The position numbers were made by a program, and so were the translations under genes. From NCBI RefSeq assembly GCF_001874645.1, contig NZ_CP017886.1, positions 1,674,001 to 1,738,000 of the forward strand: DNA of 64,000 nt, in the 5' to 3' direction. Each line of letters starts with the position of its first letter. Positions within the stretch are counted from its first letter, which is position 1. Below the pieces are notes generated by a model that worked only from the letters and a program-made list of their open reading frames with translations, did no database searches and was not told the DNA's origin. This document shows, in pieces, positions 55,299 to 64,000 of the stretch. The stretch is from Pseudomonas frederiksbergensis (lineage in GTDB: Bacteria > Pseudomonadota > Gammaproteobacteria > Pseudomonadales > Pseudomonadaceae).

Positions 55299-56560
55299 CG
55301 TTTACGCTCACTGTCAGCGGTGTGCTCGCTGCGGGCGGCACGCTCCTGCAATCGCCGGGCGCCAACCACATCGCCCTGGGACGCCAGCAACGCAGACAGA
55401 TGCATCAGCGCTTCGGGGTGCTGCGGTTGCAAATAAAGCGCCTTGCGATAAAAACCCTGGGCTTCCAGCACACTGCCGGCGACATCGCTGAGCAGGCCCA
55501 GCCAGTAAAACACCTGCGCCTGCGGCTCATGGCTGCGCAGGTACAGCTCACAGGCAGCCCGCGCGTCGAGGCTTTTACCTTCGTTGGCCAAGGTTGCAAT
55601 GTTTGCCAGCAGAACGCTGGCGTCGGTATTTGACACCCTCTCAACGCTCGGGCGCGGTGCGAGTGCAACGGCGGCAAAAGGTCGGCTGGACACCGGAGGC
55701 AATGGAACGCTGCGCACCGGCAACGGCGGTGCAATAAACGCGGGGGGCGGTGCGGTCTCAGGCTCGCAGTGACGGCTGAAGGCGAAGGATTGTGGAATAC
55801 CGATCGAGCGCATGCCCATACCTCCCAGCAAACTGCCTTCTGCCGGGCCGATAAACAGCACGCCCTCCCCATGAGTCAGGCGCTTGAGCACCTCAAAACC
55901 CCGCTTCTGGGTTGGCTGATCGAAATAGATCAGCAGGTTGCGACAAAATACGAAGTCATAAGCTGGCTCATTGGCCAGCAGGGCCGGATCCAGCAGGTTG
56001 CCCACCTGCAAACGCACCTGTTCGCGCACCCGATCGCTGAGGCGATAGCCCTCATCTTCAGCGCTGAAATGCCGCTCGCGGAAATCGGCGTGTTGCCCAC
56101 GAAAGGAGTTCTTGCCGTACCGCGCACATTTGGCCCGCTCAACCGACAGCGGGCTGACGTCCAATCCTTCGACCTTGAATTGATGCGGCGCAAGCCCGGC
56201 ATCGAACAACGCCATCGCAATCGAATACGGCTCTTCGCCGGTGGAGCACGGCAGACTGAGAATCCGCAACGCGCGCATGCCCTTGATCTCGGCCAGACGC
56301 TTGAGCGCCAGTCTGGCCAATGTAGCAAAGGATTCCGGGTAACGGAAAAACCAGGTTTCCGGGACAATCACTGCTTCGATCAGCGCCTGTTGTTCGTCTC
56401 GTGAGCCTTGCAGCCGCTGCCAGTACTCATCAGCTGTTTCCAGGTGCTGCGCCGCCGTGCGCTGACGCACTGCCCGCTCGATGATCGCCGGGCCGACGGA
56501 GTTCACGTCCAGGCCGATGCGCTCTTTGAGGAAATCGAAAAAACGCTGGTCATCGCTCAT
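55295..56560 (-). CDS. wspC: WspC CheR-like methyltransferase with TPR
   Basis: SAM-dependent methyltransferase that methylates WspA. 421 residues: CheR domain (about 1-265) with the SAM region RILSLPCSTGEEPYSIAMALF and FVFCRNLLIYFD, a proline-rich linker, and a C-terminal TPR-like region (about 330-400, ANIATLANEGKSLDARAACELY). Overlaps neighbours by four bases. Confidence 0.96.
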   Translation of the reverse strand: MSDDQRFFDFLKERIGLDVNSVGPAIIERAVRQRTAAQHLETADEYWQRLQGSRDEQQALIEAVIVPETWFFRYPESFATLARLALKRLAEIKGMRALRILSLPCSTGEEPYSIAMALFDAGLAPHQFKVEGLDVSPLSVERAKCARYGKNSFRGQHADFRERHFSAEDEGYRLSDRVREQVRLQVGNLLDPALLANEPAYDFVFCRNLLIYFDQPTQKRGFEVLKRLTHGEGVLFIGPAEGSLLGGMGMRSIGIPQSFAFSRHCEPETAPPPAFIAPPLPVRSVPLPPVSSRPFAAVALAPRPSVERVSNTDASVLLANIATLANEGKSLDARAACELYLRSHEPQAQVFYWLGLLSDVAGSVLEAQGFYRKALYLQPQHPEALMHLSALLASQGDVVGARRLQERAARSEHTADSERKR

Positions 56561-57093
56561 GGGTGCTCCTCAAGCATCGCCAGGTCGAGCGGCGGCGACG
56601 GGAAAAGCAGCGCCCGCACCTGAGCATCCAGCAAGTCCGCGACACGAACCCATTGCAGCAGCCCTTGCGCGTCTTCACGCACCGGCCCCAGATACGGCGC
56701 CTGGCGATTATCCAGGCCATAAGGCTGGAAGTCCGCCGGGTTGCAACGCAGGGTGTCGGTGGCCTGTTCAAGAATCAACCCGAGCAATTGCCCTGGCGTA
56801 GCGTCGTCCGGTTGATAGTGCACCAGGACCAATCGAGTGCTGGTGCGAGCCTGGGCCGGCTGACCGAACGCCAGCTCGCCGACATCGATCACCGGCACCA
56901 CCGCGCCGCGATAGGCAAACACCCCTGCGACCCAGGACGGCGCCCTGGCAATCGGCTTGAGTGCCAGGCGCGGCAGCACTTCAGCCACCTCGATGGCTTG
57001 CAGCGCATAGCGCTCGTCGCCGATGCGAAACACCAGAAACAATGACTGCCGGGGTGCCATGCCTGCCGCGCGTTTCGCCACGAGTTCGCTCAT
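56557..57093 (-). CDS. wspB: WspB CheW-like scaffold
   Basis: Adaptor between the WspA receptor and WspE. 178 residues, mostly one CheW domain (FLVFRIGDERYALQAIEVAEVLPRLALKP onward). Its start overlaps the wspA stop by one base (TGATG), and its end overlaps wspC by four. Confidence 0.95.
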   Translation of the reverse strand: MSELVAKRAAGMAPRQSLFLVFRIGDERYALQAIEVAEVLPRLALKPIARAPSWVAGVFAYRGAVVPVIDVGELAFGQPAQARTSTRLVLVHYQPDDATPGQLLGLILEQATDTLRCNPADFQPYGLDNRQAPYLGPVREDAQGLLQWVRVADLLDAQVRALLFPSPPLDLAMLEEHP

Positions 57094-58715
57094 CAGACTT
57101 TGAATCGCGAGACGCCGCTGCGCAGCCCCACGGCCACCGAACTCAGCTCGTCGATGGCGAAACTGGCCTGGCGCAGGGACTCGACTGTCTGACTGCTGGC
57201 ATCGCCCAACTGCACCAGCGCGTGATTGATCTGTTCAGCCCCAGAGGCCTGGGCCTGCATGCCTTCGTTAACCATCAACACCCGCGGCGCCAGCGCCTGA
57301 ACCTGGTGGATGATCTGCGACAGCTGCTCGCCGACCTGCTGCACCTCGGACATGCCGCGGCGCACCTCTTCGGAGAACTTGTCCATGCCCATGACCCCGG
57401 CCGACACCGCCGACTGGATCTCGCGAACCATCTGTTCGATGTCATAGGTAGCGACGGCAGTCTGGTCCGCCAGACGTCGAACTTCGGTGGCGACCACGGC
57501 GAAACCGCGCCCGTATTCACCGGCCTTTTCGGCCTCGATGGCGGCGTTCAGCGACAGCAGGTTGGTCTGATCGGCGACCTTGACGATGGTCACCACCACC
57601 TGATTGATGTTGCCGGCCTTCTCGTTGAGGATCGCCAGTTTGGCATTGACCAGGTCAGCCGCGCCCATCACCGAGTGCATGGTGTCTTCCATCCGCGCCA
57701 GGCCCTGCTGACCGGAACCGGCCAGCACCGAGGCCTGATCGGCGGCGGTGGAGACTTCAGTCATGGTGCGCACCAGGTCCCGCGAGGTCGCAGCGATTTC
57801 GCGCGAGGTGGCGCCGATTTCGGTGGTAGTGGCCGCAGTTTCAGTGGCGGTCGCCTGCTGCTGTTTAGAGGTGGCGGCAATTTCGGTCACCGACGTGGTG
57901 ACCTGTACCGAGGAGCGCTGAGCCTGGGACACCAGTGAGGTCAGCTCGGTCATCATGTCGTTGAAGCCGGTTTCCACCGCGCCGAATTCGTCCTTGCGGT
58001 CCAGGTTCAGACGGCTGCTGAGATCGCCGGTACGCATGATGTCGAGGATCTGCACAATGCGGTTCATCGGCGCCATGATCGCGCGCATCAATAGCAGGCC
58101 GCAGAGACCGGCAGCGAGAATCGCGATCAGCAAAGAGAGGCCCATGCTGATTTTTGCCGCGGTGACCGCTTGGCGGATTGCCTCGGTGGCATCAGCGGAC
58201 TGATCACGATTGCGATCAATCACAACACTCAACTGCTTGCGGCCATCGACCCACGCGGGTGTCAACTCCTGCTCCAGCGCTATGCGGGCCTGTTCGTATT
58301 GTTTGTGCTGATACAGATCGATGACTTTATTAAACGCCTGATTGAACGTTTTATGACGAACTTCGAATGCGTCGAAATCGGCCTGATCCCCGGCATCGAA
58401 AATGGTTTTCCGATAGTTGTCCATCTCCTGTTCGAGGCGCGCTTCGTAGCTCTTGTACAGTTCCAGATCAGCGGCAGTCATGTCGCGATGTTCAGAGAGG
58501 CCAACGATCCGCTGGGTCAGGACGTAGCTGTCGACCCAGGCGCTGCGAATCATCGAACTGTAATACACCCCCGGAGCGGCATCCGTTCGGACCGTTTCCT
58601 CACTGGTTTCAATCTTCAGCAGACTGGAGAACGAGACCATGACCATCAGCAGCATGATGGCGATAATTACCGCAAAGCTCGCCAAAATGCGTTGGCGCAA
58701 CGTCCAGTTCTTCAC
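57093..58715 (-). CDS. wspA: WspA membrane chemoreceptor
   Basis: Surface-contact sensor of the Wsp pathway, a methyl-accepting chemotaxis protein. I start at a GTG with GAGG seven bases upstream, giving about 540 residues and the membrane segment close to the N-terminus (IALMVMV region at about 11-31). A four-helix periplasmic sensor, second membrane segment, HAMP region (about 190-245) and a C-terminal MCP signalling hairpin with the [33 protein letters not shown] tip region follow. An upstream start adds 41 unconserved residues. First gene of the operon; a TATACT box is near 58750. Confidence 0.96.
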   Translation of the reverse strand: MKNWTLRQRILASFAVIIAIMLLMVMVSFSSLLKIETSEETVRTDAAPGVYYSSMIRSAWVDSYVLTQRIVGLSEHRDMTAADLELYKSYEARLEQEMDNYRKTIFDAGDQADFDAFEVRHKTFNQAFNKVIDLYQHKQYEQARIALEQELTPAWVDGRKQLSVVIDRNRDQSADATEAIRQAVTAAKISMGLSLLIAILAAGLCGLLLMRAIMAPMNRIVQILDIMRTGDLSSRLNLDRKDEFGAVETGFNDMMTELTSLVSQAQRSSVQVTTSVTEIAATSKQQQATATETAATTTEIGATSREIAATSRDLVRTMTEVSTAADQASVLAGSGQQGLARMEDTMHSVMGAADLVNAKLAILNEKAGNINQVVVTIVKVADQTNLLSLNAAIEAEKAGEYGRGFAVVATEVRRLADQTAVATYDIEQMVREIQSAVSAGVMGMDKFSEEVRRGMSEVQQVGEQLSQIIHQVQALAPRVLMVNEGMQAQASGAEQINHALVQLGDASSQTVESLRQASFAIDELSSVAVGLRSGVSRFKV

Positions 58716-58824
58716 AGTCAGTCCTCGAGGCGGTTCAAATGGAGGTGAGTATACCGAGGGATCGCGGCGTTTTATAAGCTGTTGCGCACGGCGCCTCATC
58801 CCGAGTGAAAAGCGTGTATCTGCT

Positions 58825-58860
58825 TTGATCGTTCCCACGCGGGAGCGTGGGAACGATCAA
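58825..58860. repeat. Inverted repeat of the GATCGTTCCCACG family
   Basis: TTGATCGTTCCCACGC and its complement, 16 bp perfect, around a GGGA loop, between wspA and the frameshifted gene. Related to the palindrome at 26836. Confidence 0.85.
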
Positions 58861-58870
58861 TGTGGTGCGA

Positions 58871-59220
58871 CTAAGTCTCTGGCTGATCAACGTTATCCAG
58901 CGCCCGATTCATCGCCCGTTCGGCCAGGGAAATCATCTGCTGAATCGCCAGCGCAGTATTGCGCTTGGGGCCTTCGAGTTCAAACGCCAGATCGCTGGCC
59001 ATGACATTCGCCGAGGCGACGGTCTCGCAGGCGTGGGCCAGCAGGGTTTCGCTGTCGACGTCGGGGCGATGACGAAAATGCAGCCGGGGCGTCGGTCGGC
59101 TAACAATTCCAGATAGTGATCGAGCGCACGGTGCGCGGCGGCGTGGAGTTCTTTTGAATCGAGGGAGGCGCAGCGGGAAACGGGGTCGGTTTCGGGGGGA
59201 TTGGGTGTGGCTTTGAACAT
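58871..59220 (-). pseudogene. Paralog of the MFKPTPNPP gene, frameshifted
   Basis: N-terminal part reads MFKATPNPPETD...LDSKELHAAAHRALDHYL in one frame up to RRPGCIFVIAP, and the rest (DVDSETLLAHACETVASAN to NRALDNVDQPET) continues in another. The shift is a missing base beside GGGG at 59063-59066 (plus strand), by comparison with the copy at 27420. Six residues are also missing after HYL. With one base restored it gives a 116-residue protein. May be a sequencing error or a true pseudogene. It keeps a full structured leader, suggesting recent selection. Confidence 0.85.
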
Positions 59221-59226
59221 GGTGAT

Positions 59227-59351
59227 GCTCCTTTTGCGTTGAGGAGCTGCCGTTTTCGTTTCCAGGCGAAAGGGTGGCAGTTGTACGCGGGCTGGAAAAC
59301 CAAGGCAAAAGGTACCCGGCAGACCCGAAGGTCTCCCACGCACAACCGCCA
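59227..59351 (-). ncRNA. Candidate structured cis-regulatory leader, copy B
   Basis: Minus strand, 5' to 3': P1 TGGCGGTTGT (59351-59342) with ACAACTGCCA (59284-59275); P2 AGACC-TTCG-GGTCT (59334-59321); P3 GTTTTCCAG (59300-59292) with CTGGAAAC (59265-59258), crossing P1; P4 GCTCCT (59247-59242) with AGGAGC (59232-59227), covering the Shine-Dalgarno sequence. The same topology as 27289-27413 with different bases at paired positions. Confidence 0.65.
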
Positions 59352-59424
59352 TAACGCAGAACTGCGAGCACAAAAATCTATGGTCACCCCCATAAGCGAA
59401 CATGGGAGGGACCGTCAACCCGCC

Positions 59425-59610
59425 TCAAAATTGCGAAACACGGTGCATCGCATCCACCAGATAGCGCATTGCAATGCGGTCACTCTCCGATAACTCGCGG
59501 TATTGCTCGACGAGTTTCACCTCCTCTGAACTGAGCCGGCGCGACCTTCGCGAGATGCTCAAGCCTGAGAAAACCCCTAAAAATCCGATGATGCCTTGCG
59601 CTTTTGCCAT
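59425..59610 (-). CDS. Tiny hypothetical protein
   Basis: 61 residues starting MAKAQGIIGFLGVFSG, with a C-terminal LSSEEVKLVEQYRELSESDRIAMRYLVDAM that resembles the helical tail of phage-type repressors, without a visible HTH. GAGGG lies nine bases before the ATG. It may be an orphan remnant or small regulator; no function can be given. It lies just upstream of the leader B/gene pair on the same strand. Confidence 0.55.
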   Translation of the reverse strand: MAKAQGIIGFLGVFSGLSISRRSRRLSSEEVKLVEQYRELSESDRIAMRYLVDAMHRVSQF

Positions 59611-60060
59611 GGACGATGTCCCTCTGCACGTGAAATAAAACTTCAGATACCTCATCGCCCTGCTCCTGTTTCAACCATGCCGGCACTTGCGTGAGCCCGG
59701 CTGAACGTTCACCGGCCTCAAGGGCAAAGACCGGTCATGAGCCTAAGAATAGGGTCAAAAAAACGTTCGCGAGCTGTTTTTAGAGTAATTAGTCAAATAA
59801 ATGAAAACACTTATTTGAAACGCAGCAGTGGTTCGATAAACAGATGCTGCGACACAGCAGTCGCTGGCCGTCCTGCACGCGTAAAGCTCATTGCTCACTT
59901 CGCGCCGTTCGCTGAGCGTGGGCGCCCTTCTGAAGTGATCTGCAGGTGGTTTGTGTGAAGTGAAAACCCATCATTTCTCGAGTTGTTTCGAACGCTTTAT
60001 CTTATTTGGCATGTGTTTAAAATCCGACGCGTTTGGCCGAAGGCTTGTCCGAGCCTCTAT
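59611..60060. other. AT-richer gap with no supported gene
   Basis: 450 bases between the tiny gene and the glucan-protein remnant. It is more AT-rich than its surroundings and holds an inverted repeat CAAATAA/TTATTTG at 59794-59817. It could be a promoter region or a scar of an insertion. Confidence 0.45.
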
Positions 60061-60324
60061 ACCGGCGGTGGTCTGGATCGCTTGCCTGAAGGCACCGGAA
60101 TCGAACCGGTGGTCACGACGTCGAACGGTCAGGTCAAGGATTTCAATGTGCTGGGTCTGGATGACATCAAAGGCTATCGAATCACCTTCGACTGGGTCCC
60201 TGCCGACGATAGCGTGGCGCCGGTAGAGCTGCGCATGTTCATCCGCACCCATGACCGGACATTGAGCGAGACCTGGTTGTATCAGCATTTCCCGCCAGCG
60301 CCAGACAAACGCAAGTACACCTGA
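60061..60324 (+). pseudogene. C-terminal remnant of an OpgG/OpgD-type glucan protein
   Basis: About 85 residues resembling the C-terminal end of periplasmic glucan biosynthesis proteins: GGGLDRLPEGTGIEPVVTTSNG, then VPADDSVAPVELRMFI and DRTLSETWLYQ. The rest of the roughly 500-residue gene and a start are missing; sequence upstream of about 60058 is unrelated in every frame. Identification is by remembered motif, so moderately sure. Confidence 0.65.
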
Positions 60325-60331
60325 CGGCAAA

Positions 60332-60415
60332 ATCAAAAGATCGCAGCCTGCGGCAGCTCCTACAAAGGAATACGATCCCACGTAGGAGCTGCCGCAGGCT
60401 GCGATCTTTTGATGT
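60332..60415. repeat. REP inverted pair, tails outward
   Basis: Two REP units with heads facing each other, as at 23036, between the remnant and the oxidoreductase gene. Confidence 0.88.
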
Positions 60416-60444
60416 TAAAAGCCCCCGTGGTATTACAACCTCAC

Positions 60445-61550
60445 TCAGTCCCGCAAATCCGACTCATGGATCGGCTGATCGCGGCTCGTCGCTCGTTGAT
60501 ACTGCGCCGGCCAGGTAGCTTTGCGGCCGCCCAGGTCATCGTCGGCGTGCAGCGGCCAGTACGGGTCGCGTAACAGTTCGCGAGCCAGCAGGATGATGTC
60601 GGCCTGACAGGTGCGCAAAATGTGTTCAGCCTGCGCCGGTTCAGTAATCAATCCGACAGTGCCGGTAGCAATCCCCGACTCCTTGCGCACGCGCTCGGCA
60701 AACCGTGTCTGATAACCCGGCCCGGTCGGAATCTCCGCATTCGCCGCAGTGCCGCCGGATGACACGTCGATCAGGTCGACCCCCAACGCTTTCAAACGAC
60801 GCGCCAGCTCTACGGTTTCATCCGGGTTCCAACCATCCTCGACCCAATCGGTGGCCGATACACGAACGAACAAGGGCAACTCTTCAGGCCAGACCGCGCG
60901 CACCGCTTCAGTCACTTGCAGCACCAGACGAATGCGGTTTTCGAAAGACCCGCCGTACTGATCGCGCCGCTGATTGCTCAACGGCGACAGAAACTGATGC
61001 AGCAGATAGCCGTGAGCCGCATGCACTTCAACCACTTTGAAGCCTGCGGTCAGCGCACGCTTGGCCGATTCGACGAACGCCTGAATCACTTCGGCGATCT
61101 GCGCCTCGGTCAGTTGTGTGGGGGGGTGTGTTGAGGGTCGAAGGCAATCGGCGAGGGGCCGACCGGGGTCCAGCCGCCATCCGCCGGTTTGACACTGCCG
61201 TGTTTGCCCAGCCACGGCCGGTGAGTGCTGGCCTTGCGTCCGGCATGGGCCAGTTGAATACCGGCGACGGCGCCTTGGGCGGTGATAAAGCGGGTGATGC
61301 GTTGCAGTGGTTCGATCTGATCGTCGTTCCAAAGGCCCAGGTCCTGAGCGGTGATCCGACCGTCGGCGGTGACTGCCGTGGCTTCGGTAAAAACCAGACC
61401 GGCCCCGCCCACGGCACGGCTGCCGAGGTGTACCAGGTGCCAGTCATTGGCCAGTCCATCGACGCTGGAGTATTGGCACATCGGCGACACCGCGATGCGG
61501 TTGAGCAGGGTCAATTGACGAAGGGTGTAGGGTTCAAGCAGCAGACTCAT
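60445..61550 (-). pseudogene. NADH:flavin oxidoreductase (OYE family), frameshifted
   Basis: Old-yellow-enzyme/NamA-like reductase. The N-terminal part MSLLLEPYTLRQLTLLNRIAVSPMCQYSS...GIQLAHAGRK (FMN and substrate region) reads to FDPQHTPP, then a run of seven G (plus strand 61120-61126) forces a stop; the C-terminal part (TQLTEAQIAEV to the end, with HAAHGYLLHQFLSPLSNQR) is in the next frame. One extra base would restore a 368-residue protein of family length. Located beside recJ as in P. aeruginosa (FMN oxidoreductase gene). Sequencing error or real loss not decided. Confidence 0.85.
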
Positions 61551-61760
61551 GGGGCACCTCTCAAATCAGTGGGCAGGCTCCAGGGTTCTGTTTGAATAGT
61601 CGACGAGTGACAGGAAAGGATGCGGCACCCGCCCCCGCGGGTAAAAAATGGACAAAACGTCACAAGGCCAATCAAGCAGTGATTAGAGCCTAGTCGACAT
61701 CGGCGGATGAGGGAGGGCTCAAGAAAAGATCGCAGGAATGGCGTACACCTGTCGTTTTTT
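61551..61760. other. Gap between the oxidoreductase and recJ
   Basis: 210 bases with no supported gene or repeat, apart from a fragment of REP tail (AAAAGATCGCAG) near 61721. Confidence 0.4.
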
Positions 61761-63470
61761 TCAGCGCGGTTCGATGTGGGCAATCATCAGCTGGACGGTT
61801 TCCTGCCCTCGGAACTCGTTGACGTCGAGTTTGTAGGCCAGCTCAACCCAGCGAATGGTCGGATTCGGCCAGACGTCACGGTCAATGCCAAAGGCAATGC
61901 CGTCGAGTTTCACCGAGCCACATTCGCTTTTCAGCACCACTTTGAGGTGGCGCTCGCCGACCACTCGCTGCTCGACCAACTGGAACACCCCGTGAAACAG
62001 CGGCTCCGGGAAGTGTTGGCCCCAAGGGCCGGCATGGCGCAGGGCGCGGGCCAGTTCCAGGTGAAACTCTTCGACCGCCAGGGTGCCGTCCGACAGCAAC
62101 CGCCCGGTCAGATCCTCTTCACGCATTTGCCGGCGGACTTCAGCGTCGAAGGCTTCGGCGAACAACGGAAAATTCACTTCCGGTAGCGTCAAACCCGCCG
62201 CCATGGCGTGGCCACCGTACTTGCTGATCAGTGTCGGATGCTGCGCCGCCACCACACTCAAGGCGTCACGAATATGAAAGCCCTGCACCGAACGTCCCGA
62301 GCCCTTGAGCATGCCGTCACCGGCATCGGCAAAGGCAATGGTCGGACGGAAATAACGCTCCTTCATACGCGACGCGAGGATTCCGATGACACCTTGGTGC
62401 CACTCGGGGTCGAACAGGCACAGGCCAAACGGCATCGACTCCAGTGGCAAGTCCTTGAGCTGCGCCAACGCTTCGCGCTGCATGCCTTGTTCGATGGATT
62501 TGCGGTCCTGGTTCATGCCGTCCAGTTGCGCAGCCATTTCACGGGCCATTGCCACGTCTTCGGTGAGCAGGCATTCGATGCCCAGGCTCATGTCGTCCAG
62601 ACGCCCAGCCGCATTCAGGCGCGGGCCGAGGATGAAGCCCAGATCGGTCGAGGTGATGCGCGAGTGATCGCGCTTGGCTACTTCAAGGATCGCCTTGATG
62701 CCCGGCCGAGCCCGACCGGCGCGAATCCGCTCCAGGCCCTGATGCACCAGAATCCGGTTGTTGGCGTCCAGTGGCACCACGTCGGCAACACTGCCCAGCG
62801 CTACCAGATCGAGCAACTCGCCAATATTGGGTTGCGGCTTGCTTTCGTACCAGCCCAGGCTGCGCAAGCGTGCGCGCAACGCCATCAGCACATAGAAAAT
62901 CACCCCGACACCGGCCAGCGCCTTGCTCGGGAACTCACAACCTGGCTGGTTCGGATTGACGATGGCATCGGCCAACGGCAGCTCGTCACCGGGCAAGTGG
63001 TGATCGGTGACCAGGACCTTGAGCCCGGCCTTTTTCGCCGCCGCCACACCTTCGACACTGGAAATGCCGTTGTCCACGGTAATCAGCAACTGTGGCTGGC
63101 GTTCCAGCGCCACCGCGACGATTTCCGGGGTCAGGCCGTAGCCGTACTCAAAGCGGTTGGGCACCAGATAATCGACGTGAGCCGCGCCCAGTAGCTGCAA
63201 CCCCAGCATGCCGACGGCACTGGCAGTCGCGCCATCCGCGTCGAAGTCGCCGACGATCAGAATCCGCTGACGTTGCTCCAGCGCCACCACCAGCAAGTCC
63301 ACCGCCGCCTCGATCCCCTTGAGCTGTTGATACGGGATCAAGCGCGCCAGGCCCTTGTCCAGTTCCGCCTCGGACTGCACGCCCCGCGCCGCGTACAAAC
63401 GGGTCAGCAGGGGTGGAATATCACCGAGGAATGGCAGGGTGTCGGGCAATAGGCGAGGTTCGATGCGCAT
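61761..63470 (-). CDS. recJ: Single-strand-specific 5'-3' exonuclease RecJ
   Basis: DHH-family nuclease for RecF recombination and mismatch or base-excision repair. 569 residues with VGDFDADGATA (aspartates near 75-79), VTDHHLPGDE (DHH at 156-158), LVALGSVADVVPL, and a C-terminal OB-fold-like region with GGHAMAAGLTL near 460. Start ATG is closely followed upstream by the YaeQ-type gene end. Confidence 0.97.
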   Translation of the reverse strand: MRIEPRLLPDTLPFLGDIPPLLTRLYAARGVQSEAELDKGLARLIPYQQLKGIEAAVDLLVVALEQRQRILIVGDFDADGATASAVGMLGLQLLGAAHVDYLVPNRFEYGYGLTPEIVAVALERQPQLLITVDNGISSVEGVAAAKKAGLKVLVTDHHLPGDELPLADAIVNPNQPGCEFPSKALAGVGVIFYVLMALRARLRSLGWYESKPQPNIGELLDLVALGSVADVVPLDANNRILVHQGLERIRAGRARPGIKAILEVAKRDHSRITSTDLGFILGPRLNAAGRLDDMSLGIECLLTEDVAMAREMAAQLDGMNQDRKSIEQGMQREALAQLKDLPLESMPFGLCLFDPEWHQGVIGILASRMKERYFRPTIAFADAGDGMLKGSGRSVQGFHIRDALSVVAAQHPTLISKYGGHAMAAGLTLPEVNFPLFAEAFDAEVRRQMREEDLTGRLLSDGTLAVEEFHLELARALRHAGPWGQHFPEPLFHGVFQLVEQRVVGERHLKVVLKSECGSVKLDGIAFGIDRDVWPNPTIRWVELAYKLDVNEFRGQETVQLMIAHIEPR

Positions 63471-63536
63471 GGGGTGACAGGTGCTTCTCTTGAATACGTA
63501 GGATAAAGCCAGGTGATGCGATCCTGCGGCGAAAAA

Positions 63537-64000
63537 TCAGCCGCGTTCGCCGCTCAGCCACTGCAACTGGACTTCGTGCTGACCACGGTCGTCGGTGACG
63601 AAAATCGTTCCTTCGCTGATCATCACATCCCACTTGATGACACGGGGCATGTCTTTGGCCAGGGTTTCCAGCACGTCCTGAGGCACGGCAGCGATGTGCA
63701 CGTTTTTCAGGTTTTTGATCGCTGGGATCACTTTGGTTTCCCAGACACGCAGGCTGCCGTAAGCCAGCAGGCTGGTGCGTTCGGTACGGCGCGAACACCA
63801 GGTCAGACGATCGGCGTCTGGCTGACCGACTTCGATCCAGTGCAGAACGCGGTCATCCAGGCTCTTTTCCCACAGCGCAGGCTCGTCCACGTCCGACAGA
63901 CCGCGACCAAAGGACAGTTGCTCGTTGTACCAGAAAGCATAGGCCAGCAGCCGCACGGTCATGCGCTCTTCGGTTTCCGAAGGGTGACGGGCGATGGTCT
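63537..64000 (-). CDS. yaeQ: YaeQ family protein, N-terminus cut by window edge
   Basis: Protein of the YaeQ family, a PD-(D/E)XK-like fold of uncertain role; in enterobacteria linked to RfaH suppression. Reading frame continues past the right edge: TIARHPSETEER precedes MTVRLLAYAFWYNEQLSFGRGLSDVDEPALW, so about 26 residues are missing at the N-terminus. The visible part contains RLTWCSRRTERTSLL and EGTIFVTDDRGQHEVQLQW near the C-terminus. Upstream of recJ on the same strand. Confidence 0.93.
   Translation of the reverse strand, partial: TIARHPSETEERMTVRLLAYAFWYNEQLSFGRGLSDVDEPALWEKSLDDRVLHWIEVGQPDADRLTWCSRRTERTSLLAYGSLRVWETKVIPAIKNLKNVHIAAVPQDVLETLAKDMPRVIKWDVMISEGTIFVTDDRGQHEVQLQWLSGERG

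Overview
The window is chromosomal DNA of a Pseudomonas of the fluorescens group. Basis: high GC with strong third-position bias, the gene order (rpsB-tsf-pyrH-frr-uppS-cdsA-dxr-rseP-bamA; map-glnD-dapC-dapD; ndvB-dapE-rlmA; plsB; an RND pump with divergent TetR gene; tsaB-adk-ppc; lysS-prfB; the complete wsp operon; recJ-yaeQ), and about a dozen Pseudomonas-type REP palindromes. It is mostly core genome. No tRNA, rRNA, CRISPR array, transposase or prophage was seen.

Layout. 1-8133 (minus strand): translation, isoprenoid, phospholipid and envelope-assembly genes, from rpsB down to a bamA cut by the window edge. 8505-16683 (plus): map, glnD, dapC, an ArsC/Spx-like gene, dapD, and a cysteine desulfurase/SufE pair converging on tcdA. 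17856-23029 (plus): ndvB-like glucosyltransferase, dapE, rlmA, a small acidic protein; then a cold-shock protein gene on minus. 23585-29203: plsB, a DUF4197 protein, a small Pseudomonas-specific gene with a structured leader, and a Fic protein. 29399-34300: a MexJK-type RND pump with its divergent TetR regulator and a visible operator. 34434-40313 (mostly minus): rsmJ, a frameshifted repeat-containing gene, an extensin-like protein, a PEP mutase-like protein, a DUF72 protein, tsaB, adk. 40603-47361: ppc, small hypotheticals, a lipoprotein hydrolase, a QEGLA/DUF1704 protein, a TetR regulator. 47464-50172: lysS and prfB with its programmed frameshift. 50279-58715: wspR-F-E-D-C-B-A read from the right, the surface-sensing pathway that makes cyclic di-GMP. 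58871-61550: a short decayed or accessory stretch (frameshifted paralog, tiny gene, glucan-protein remnant, frameshifted FMN oxidoreductase). 61761-64000: recJ and a partial yaeQ.

The most interesting observation is in the 5' leaders of the two paralogous small genes at 27420-27794 and 58871-59220. The leaders have diverged in sequence but keep the same pairings with compensatory changes: a long-range helix, a UUCG hairpin inside it, a third helix that crosses it (pseudoknot topology), and a hairpin that covers the Shine-Dalgarno sequence. This looks like a cis-acting translational regulator that I cannot match to a named RNA family.

Three genes (35310, 58871, 60445) are each broken by a one-base contraction in or beside a homopolymer, which may reflect sequencing error rather than real loss. 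REP elements supply the stop codons of three genes, and two pentanucleotide microsatellites end exactly at REP elements.
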